A stretch of DNA of 39,507 bases. Origin: Isotricha intestinalis. Taxonomy: Eukaryota > Ciliophora > Litostomatea > Vestibuliferida > Isotrichidae. Where the stretch lies: the NCBI GenBank assembly GCA_023807065.1, contig JAJJLU010003676.1, forward strand, positions 1 to 39,507, given 5' to 3'. The position numbers were made by a program, and so were the translations under genes. The notes below the pieces were generated by a model. The model was not told the origin of the DNA. It did no database searches and saw only the letters and a program-made list of their open reading frames with translations. Position 1 is the stretch's first letter. Each line of letters opens with the position of its first letter. Positions 12,001-21,000 of this stretch are shown here, piece after piece.

Positions 12001-15000
12001 TTTACAAATATAAAAGAAATAATAAAAAGAATAAAACAATTAGATTTATCTAGCCAAGAATTAGATAAAAAGTTCATTGATAATAATATAATAATTCTAA
12101 ATAAGATTATTACTGATTTTGAATTAATGGGTAAAAACATAAAATTAAAAATTGATCCATTAGATCCAATTTCAACAATTCTTAAAAATTTATGGGACAA
12201 TAAAATTTTTGAATTTCTATTTAAAATTACTAACAATGATATTAGAGATTTAAACAATAATATAATTGGGAGTTCAGTTGATATTAATGACATAAATGAT
12301 TGTTTAATTGTTAAACAATTAATCATTATTTTAAAAAAAGAAGCAAATTATCATCCAATAAATTGTGAAGATGAAGAAGAAGAAATAATTGATGAAAATA
12401 ATAAAGAAATTAATTTGGAATCTGAGAATGACGAAAATTTCTTTAAATCATTTAATGATAATGTAAAGAAAATTAAAGAAGATAATAATATTGATGATAT
12501 TAATGAAATAATTATAAATATTTCAAAAAAGAAAATTCATATTGAAGAACTTTTAAAAAATAGAAAAGGATATGAAAAGGAAAGAGAGGAAATAAAAATG
12601 ATTATGAAAGAATCTTCATTTAAAATTTTTTATAATGAATATTTTAATGAAAAAAGTTCAGAAGAATTAGAGAAGGGATATAATTGTAAAGTGATTTTTT
12701 CTAATAACTCAAAAAAAAAATATTTTAAAGATATAATAGAATTGCAACAAATTGCTTCTTTGATTCAAAATAACAATCAAGATAATGAAGAAAATAAAAT
12801 ACTTATTTATTTCATTGATATTGTTGATAAAATAAAAGATTTATTAAATTATTCTTCTATTTTAACAGCAAAAGGATTTCCAAATTATTTTAAATTTGAT
12901 TTGTCAATTAAAAATGAAAAAGAATGTTATTTTAAAGACTTAACTAATTTACAGATTAAAGAAAAAACATTAGAATCCCAAAATAAAGAGCTTAGAAATA
13001 TTTTTAGAAAAATGGAGAAATTACAAATGGAAGCTTATAAAAATTTTAATTATTTAAAATTTTTTTCTGGTCAACAATTATTTAAACTTAATAATTTCAT
13101 TAAAAATAAAATTGGAGAAAATGAAGAAGAAAAAAATCAAATAAAACATTTATTATATTATTTAGTGGGAGATTTAATATTAAAAAATGACAATATAACT
13201 TCAATTAATTTAAATTCAAAGGATAAAGAAGAAGAAAAAAACATTGAAAATAATAATTTTAATTTATTAAAGAATAATGAATTAAAAAGTGATGAAGAAA
13301 TGATTAAAATAATGACTGATATGTTTAATAATATTGAGAATTTTTTACAGGAAATAATTCAAGAATATGGATTAAATGAAGAAAAAATATTTGAAACTTC
13401 TTTAATAACAAATGATAATTACAAAAACAAGAAAGGAATTTTTATCTTTGGAAATAAAAAAATATATTATCAAACGCTTAAATTTTATATAGGTTTAGTA
13501 GGAAAAATACCACCCAAATATTCAATACTTATTTGTAATGAAGAAACAACTTTAGAGGAATTATTAGCTTTTTTATATTTATCTGTATTATGTAAATTTC
13601 ATTCTTTATTTATAATATTAAAACCAGATAAATTAGAACTTTCATTAAGAATTACATTTCAAGAAAAATTAGAGTCTTTTGAAAAAATAAAAGAAAAGAT
13701 AAATTCACTTATAATTATATTATTTAGTGATATTGGTGAATCTGATATTGGAAAAGAATTATTAAATATTAAATTTATTAAAAAAATTGAAGAACCAAAA
13801 ATTAATTTAGAGATAATAAATGATGAAATTGAAATTGTTTCTTCTAATTTAGCAGGATATGGAAAAAGCATTTATATAGAGAAAGAGTTTGAAAAAGAAT
13901 TTAAAGAAGAAATAAAAAAATTAAAATATAAATATATTTGCTTTCCTATTGGAGGTGAAGTTAAAAGATCTATTATTATGAAAAGATTAAAAGATTTAAA
14001 AATAGATTCTTCTTATTCTTATGGATTACATTTAGATTTATCTGAAACAAATCAAGTTGAATTATTTGAAGATTTTTTATTTTCATTTTTAATTCAAAAA
14101 AAATACACTCAAAATGAAGATATTTTCTGTTATCAAGGAAATATTCATATTAAAATTGAGATTCCAAAAGGATTTTATGATTTTTCAGATAAATTTAAGA
14201 CATTAAAATTATTTAAACAAAAAACAATTTCAACTCTTCCAAAATTTAAAATATTAAATGAATTAGATAAACAATTTAACGACCAAGAAGATATTGCAAA
14301 AGATAAGGAATTATATGAACAATATATAAATGAAAATCCAAATACTAAAGTATCAGTGTTAGAATCTGAAAATATTCCTGAAGATATAAAAGAATTAAGA
14401 AAAAATCATAGATATTTATGTCAATCAGAAATACAACTTGTTTGTAATTATTTAGATTTATTTGATTCAAATAGAATGATATTAAAGGATAATTTATTTT
14501 TTTATTCATATTCTCAAATTAATTATGAATATGAAAAAAAAAATTTGTATATATTTCCTAAATTCATTAATGAAAAGAGATGTGAAGTATTAATTCATAA
14601 ATATTTAAATAGACCAAAATGTTCTTATCATCAAATAAATATTTTTATTAAAGTTTTATCTCATCAACTTAAATTATTTTCAAATAATTATTATTTAATG
14701 GCCGAAACATTATTAGCTGGTAATGTAGATGGAATAATTAGAATTAATTTAATTGAAGCTTTTATAAATTTAACAAAATTTTTTACAATAGGAGCTTTTG
14801 ATGAAATAGTTTCGGAACAAGAAGGAGTAATATTTAATTATGATGACAATTTAATTAAAAAAATTACAGATACTTTAAGTATAAAAGAAAAAATTATTAA
14901 TTTTGATTATTTAAAAAATAACAGTATTATATGTATTGATGAAGATAAACAAGGTATTACAATAGTTCCAAATTGTCCTTCTGATTCTCAAGAATATAAA

Positions 15001-18000
15001 AATTTAGAGAATCTTTTAAATATGGGAAGAAATATATTTGGCAAAGAAAGATTACATTTAATTGATTTTAATTCAAAAGAAACAGAAATAAGTAATTATG
15101 ATGAAATAATAAATGATGAAGAAAGTGAAATCCCAAATTTTAAATTTTTGAAAGTTATTAAAAAATTTTTGTGTTTGGAAAAAAGTATTAAAGAACTTAA
15201 AGAAATTATAGGTTCTTATACTTTTACAGCAGATAATTTCTTTAAAATGATATTAATTTTATTAAGAATAAAATCAGGAATATCAGTAATTTTAATGGGA
15301 GAAACTGGATGTGGAAAAACAAGTTTAATAACTACAATTTGTGATTTATGTGGATATAAATTATTAACTAAATCAATTAATGGAACTTGTACTGATAATG
15401 ATATAGTTGCTTTTATTGTAAAAAATAAGTTAAATGAGGAAAATTTAGATTATGAAGAAAATGATGAAGAAGGATTTGAAAACAGGAGTTTTTCAGAATA
15501 TTCGGAAAAACAAGATCAAACAAGTCAAAATAAAAATTTTAATATTGAAAATGATAATGAATTAACTATTGTTTTTTTTGATGAATTTAATTCTTGTAAT
15601 TCTCAAGGTTTATTCACTGAAATGATGTGTAAGCATACAGTTCAAGGTAAAAAAATTAAAGATAATGTTATATTAATTGGAGCATGCAATCCTTATAGAA
15701 AAAAAATAAAAGAAAATGAAAATACAGCTTTGATTAAAAGAGAATCAAAGTTTTTTAACTTAGTATATAATGTTAATCCATTAACTCATTCTCAATTATA
15801 TTATGTTTTAAATTTTGGTTCTTTAAGTTCTGAAGATGAAAAAAAATATATAGAAAGTATTGCAGAATATGAATTATTAAAGATTATTAGTAACAAAGAA
15901 ATTTTAGAAATTATTCATCCTTTTATGGTTAATTCTTTTATATTTTCTCAACAATATATTAGAGATAAAAATGGAAAAGAATCAGTTAGTTTAAGAGAAA
16001 TTAAAAAATTTTTAATAATATATAAATTTATATTACAAGATTTTAAGAGAAAACAAAATCTAAAAGAATTTGATTCAGAGAAAGATGATGAAGAAATTAA
16101 AATTAAACTAGACAATAATTTTTATAAAACAACTAAAGATGAAGAAATGATTCATAAATATGCTATATCAATTGGAATATTCATATGTTTTTATATTAGA
16201 TTAAATTTAGAAGAAAGAAGAAAATTTGTAACTGAAATAAAAAAAATTTTAAAATTAAATTTCATGGAATATCCAAAAATATTACAAAAAGAATTAGTAA
16301 ATAATATTGTTTTTGATAAAGGAATTGCACCAAATAATACTTTAAAATTGAATTTATTTATAACTTTCTTAGGAATTTTGACTAAAATTGCAGTTTTTCT
16401 TGTAGGTCCTCCAGGATGTTCAAAAACATTATGTTTAAATTTGTTAAAAAAAACAATGAAAGGAATAAATTCAAGGTCAAAATATTGGAAATTATATCCT
16501 CAATTATTTGTAACTTCTTTTCAAGGTTCTTTGTCTACTTCACCTAAAGCAATTGAACAAACTTTTATTAAAGCAAAAAACTGTTTAAAAAACTGGAAAA
16601 CACCAAAAAATGGAAATGAACAAGAATTTATTGATGGCAATAATATTATTTCTCTTGTATTTATTGATGAAATTGGATTATGTGAAATTTCTCCTTTTAA
16701 TCCACTTAAAGTTCTTCATTCATTTCTTGAGTTAGATTATAAAAATAATGATGACAAAGAGAAAATTGCATTTGTTGGGATTTCTAATTGGAAATTAGAT
16801 GCTTCAAAAATGAATAGAGGTATTTATTTAAATGTTTTTAGTCCAGAATCAAATGAAAAAGATATGATTGATACTGCTTTTGAAATTTCAAAAAATTATA
16901 GTAAATCTTTTATAACAGAAGAAAAATATGAAAAATTATTAAAAGATTTATCTAAAGCTGTTTATAAGTATAAAAAACGATTATTAGATTCTAAAGATCC
17001 TAATAGATATTTTCATGGAACCAGAGATTTTTATCATTTAATTAAATCAGTTGTTAGAAATATTTTGAATAAGAAAGAATGTGATTTAATTAATGAGGCT
17101 TTTTTCTCTATTGAATCTAATTATAATGGATTACTTAAAAATAATGAATGTTTCTCTTCAAAAGAAATTGAAAGAGAATTTATAAAAAATTATTCTCTTG
17201 AAAATAAAACTCAATTTAATAAATTTGATATCATTCAATTTATTAGAAATAATGTAAAAAATAGTGATAGTAGATATTTATTATTAATAACTCATTCAAA
17301 TTTAAGCCAATATTTAATAGGAAGCATTTTAAAAGAAAATCAAGATAAAAAGAATATTATATATTATCTTGGAAGTTTATTTGAAGAAGATATTTACAAT
17401 GAGAGTTATACTTCAAAACAAATTACAAAAATAAGATATTACTTATCACAAGAAAAAATTTTAATATTGAAAAATTTATCAACTACTTATGCATCTTTAT
17501 ATGATTTATTTAATCAAAGATTTACTTATACTTTAGGAAAAAAATATGTAGAAATTTCAATAAGAGATGTTAGTAATTATTCTTTAGTTAATGATTCCTT
17601 GAGAATAATTGTTCTAATTACAAAAGAAGCTTTAGAACATCAAGATCCTCCTTTTATAAATAGATTTGAAAAATATATTATTTCTTTTGAAAATTTATTA
17701 AATGAAAAAGAAAAAGCAATTGTATCAGATCTTTTAAACATTAAGGATTTATTTAAAATGATAGAAGGAATAAAATGTAATCCTGAAAATGAATTAATTA
17801 ACTTTTATAAAGAAGAAATAAATGGACTTATATTAAATTCTAGATTTGAAAACAAGAATAAAGAAAGAAATTATGAAGATTACGAGAAATGCGTTCTCTC
17901 AAAAATAACTAAAACATTTCCTCAAGAATTAATAATGTTTCTATATGTTTATCGAAATGAACATAAAGAGCTGGTTCAAAAAATGAGTAATTGTTATAGA

Positions 18001-21000
18001 AAAACTACTCATTCAAATTTAAAAAATTATTTAGCCAAAATCAAACATTCAAAGAATATCATTTATACATTCAATTCAATTATTAAAATTCATTTTAATT
18101 TTGAAATAAATAATCCTAAATATGGAAAAATAAGAGGAGAGGAAATAAAACATGTTTTAGTTAAAAATATTAAATCAGAAAGAGATTTAGAAGCAATTTT
18201 AGATGATTTTTATATGAACCAACAAACTATATTTATGATACATTTTGAAAATAATGGATTAGAAAATCTTGAATTTATATCAAGATTTATAGAAAGAATA
18301 GAAAAAGATAAAAAAGAAGAAGAAGAAGAAGAAGAAGAAGAAGAAGAAGAAGAAGAAAAAGAAAAAGAAGAAGAAGAAGAAGAAGAAGAAGAAGAAGAAG
18401 AAAAAAAGGAAAAAAAAAATAAAAGAATTTTTATAATTATAATTCATTTAACAAGATCTTTAACCAATCCTTTTAAAGAAATATTTTTGACAAATTTAAG
18501 TTCATATAAACAAACTTTTATTGATAATCTTCATGGAAGGGATGAAGAAATTTATGATTTAATAGGAAAAACAGAAAAAGACTTATTTTATTCTTCTTTA
18601 ATAAATGTTGAAAAAGAATTTGAAAAGAAAATTTATTCTGTTTTTACAACAATTGAATATATTTTTGAAGATAAAACTATTATTCCTAAAGAATATATTC
18701 AAAATATTATAAATGTGTTACTCAAAGATAATGAATTGAGAAAGGATATAATTGATACAATAATTAATAAAATATCTGAAAAAGAAAAAATTTACGATTC
18801 AATATTTAGAAATCATAATTTTGAAGATAAAGCATTTATATCAATGATTGTTAAAGAATTAAAAGAAAAATTTTACGAATATTTAGTAAAATTTATTGTT
18901 AATTCCGAAAAATGTGGATTTATATTTTTCAAATCAAAAATTATAAATTATTCAGATTTATCTGAAGAAATTTGGGATGAATATATCAAAAAATATGATT
19001 TTTTCAAAGATTTGGGTATTCAAGGAAATAAAATTATTCTAACATCATATAATCTTCCTTCTAATGATTCAATAAAAACAATAAGGAAAATTATTGATAT
19101 AAGAAAAAATGAATATAAAGAAGAAGAAAATAAAATTAGAAATTTTATTTTCCCTTCTGATTTATTGTATGATGAAGAAATAGAAGAAAATTCAGAAGAA
19201 TTTAAAAGAAAAGAAAAATTAATAAATGAATATTTCAAAAATAATCAACAAAATTTAAATTCTCATAAGTATGCATCTATTAAAGATTTAATTAAATTAT
19301 ATTTTGTTTTACCAAAGGAAGATTTAGTAAATTATTTAGTAAAACTTTTAAAACAAGATGAATTATATTTATTAATTCCAAAAACACAATTAAAGGAAGG
19401 TCTTGATTTATTATTTGACGATTATTATAGACAATATTGTATTGAAATTGATAGAAAAGAAATAAGAGAAAGTGTGGAATTGATAAAATTTTTGACAAGT
19501 TTAAGGTTCTCCTTCGATGATGAAGAAAATATTGAAGCTAATTATATTAAAAAAGTATTATGGTTAGAAATTTATAAAAATGAAATGACTTATATATTAA
19601 ATATTATGAAAGAACTTTTAATAATAAAACCAGATATTGTTTCTTTAATTAAAAATAAGTTTGAAAATAAAGAAGTTGAATATATTATTTCATCTCATCA
19701 TCCTTTGTTTCAAAAAGAAATAAATTACCCATTTTTAATTTATTTAGATTCTATAGGAATTATCATGTTAGAAATTATATTAACAAATGATTTACAAAGT
19801 TTAATGGATAATTTAAATATTATTTCAAATATAAATAAAAATGTAGAAATTATTAATTTAAATTTAAAATTATTATCAAAAGACTTTTATAGATTTAAAA
19901 TTGTTTATCATATCACAGAATTATTCAATAAGAATGAAATTAAAAATAAAGAAATATTAAATCAATTTATAAATTCTTTATTTATTGAAAGACAATTAAT
20001 TAAAGAAAATAAAATTAATGATGCTTTTGAGGGATTTCAAAAACAATTTGATTTATTATTCCATAATTTTAAAGGCATTGATGGATTTGAAAAATTAATG
20101 ATATCATTAATAGTGACAAAATATAAGGAAATAAATAATCAATTATTTCGTGCTAAATTATGTTCTTTAATTAAAAAAAATAAAATTCTAACAAAACATT
20201 CAACAGAATTGTTTGTTCTTATATTTAAAAGATATAACTTAGAACCTTATTGTTTAGATGATAATAATGATGATTTTGATAATCCTTTTAACAATAATTT
20301 AAAAGATGATGTTCTTCTAAAAGAAATTGATGGTGGTAAAAGTGGAATTCCAAAAGAATTAAAAGAAATATTAAAATCAATTTTTAAATTGAATATAAAT
20401 AAATATTTTGAAAATGAAATGAAAGAATCGAAAAATGAAAATGATAAAAGAGATGAAATTCATATTTTACTTGAAGAATATGCTTTTAGTTATTTTAAAA
20501 ATGCTTATGAATATTTAAATAACCTCTTATTTAAAAAAAAAAAATTTTTTTCTAATGAAAATATTAAAGAACAATATTGTATTACTTATTGTAACATTTA
20601 TTTAGAAAATTTTGTAAAATATTGTTTTGAAGAAAAAGAATATTCTTCTGGAATTAGAAATGATTTTTTAAATTTTTTAAATGACTCTGAAACTCAGACA
20701 AATTTAAAAAATACAATAAAAATAATAATTTTAAAATTAATAAAAACTAATTATATAAAAGATCAATCTGAATTTAGGTTTAATAAAGATAAATGGAGTG
20801 TTGATTATGGTTTAGAATCATTAAGTAAATTTTATCAACCTTCGCCGACAAATAATTTATTACATTTATTTTATAATGGACATAATGAAGAAGAATTTAA
20901 AAATATTTTAGATGAAAAAAATTCAATAGATAAAGACGGTGGATTATTTAATAATTTAAACGAAGATACATTCTTTAATATTTTAGATTGTTTAATAAAT

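Noticed and set aside
11958..12326. 122-residue minus-strand ORF inside the RNF213-like gene
   Set aside because: It is antisense to a strongly supported coding frame. Its Ile/Leu/Phe/Ser-rich composition is the usual mirror of A-rich codons.
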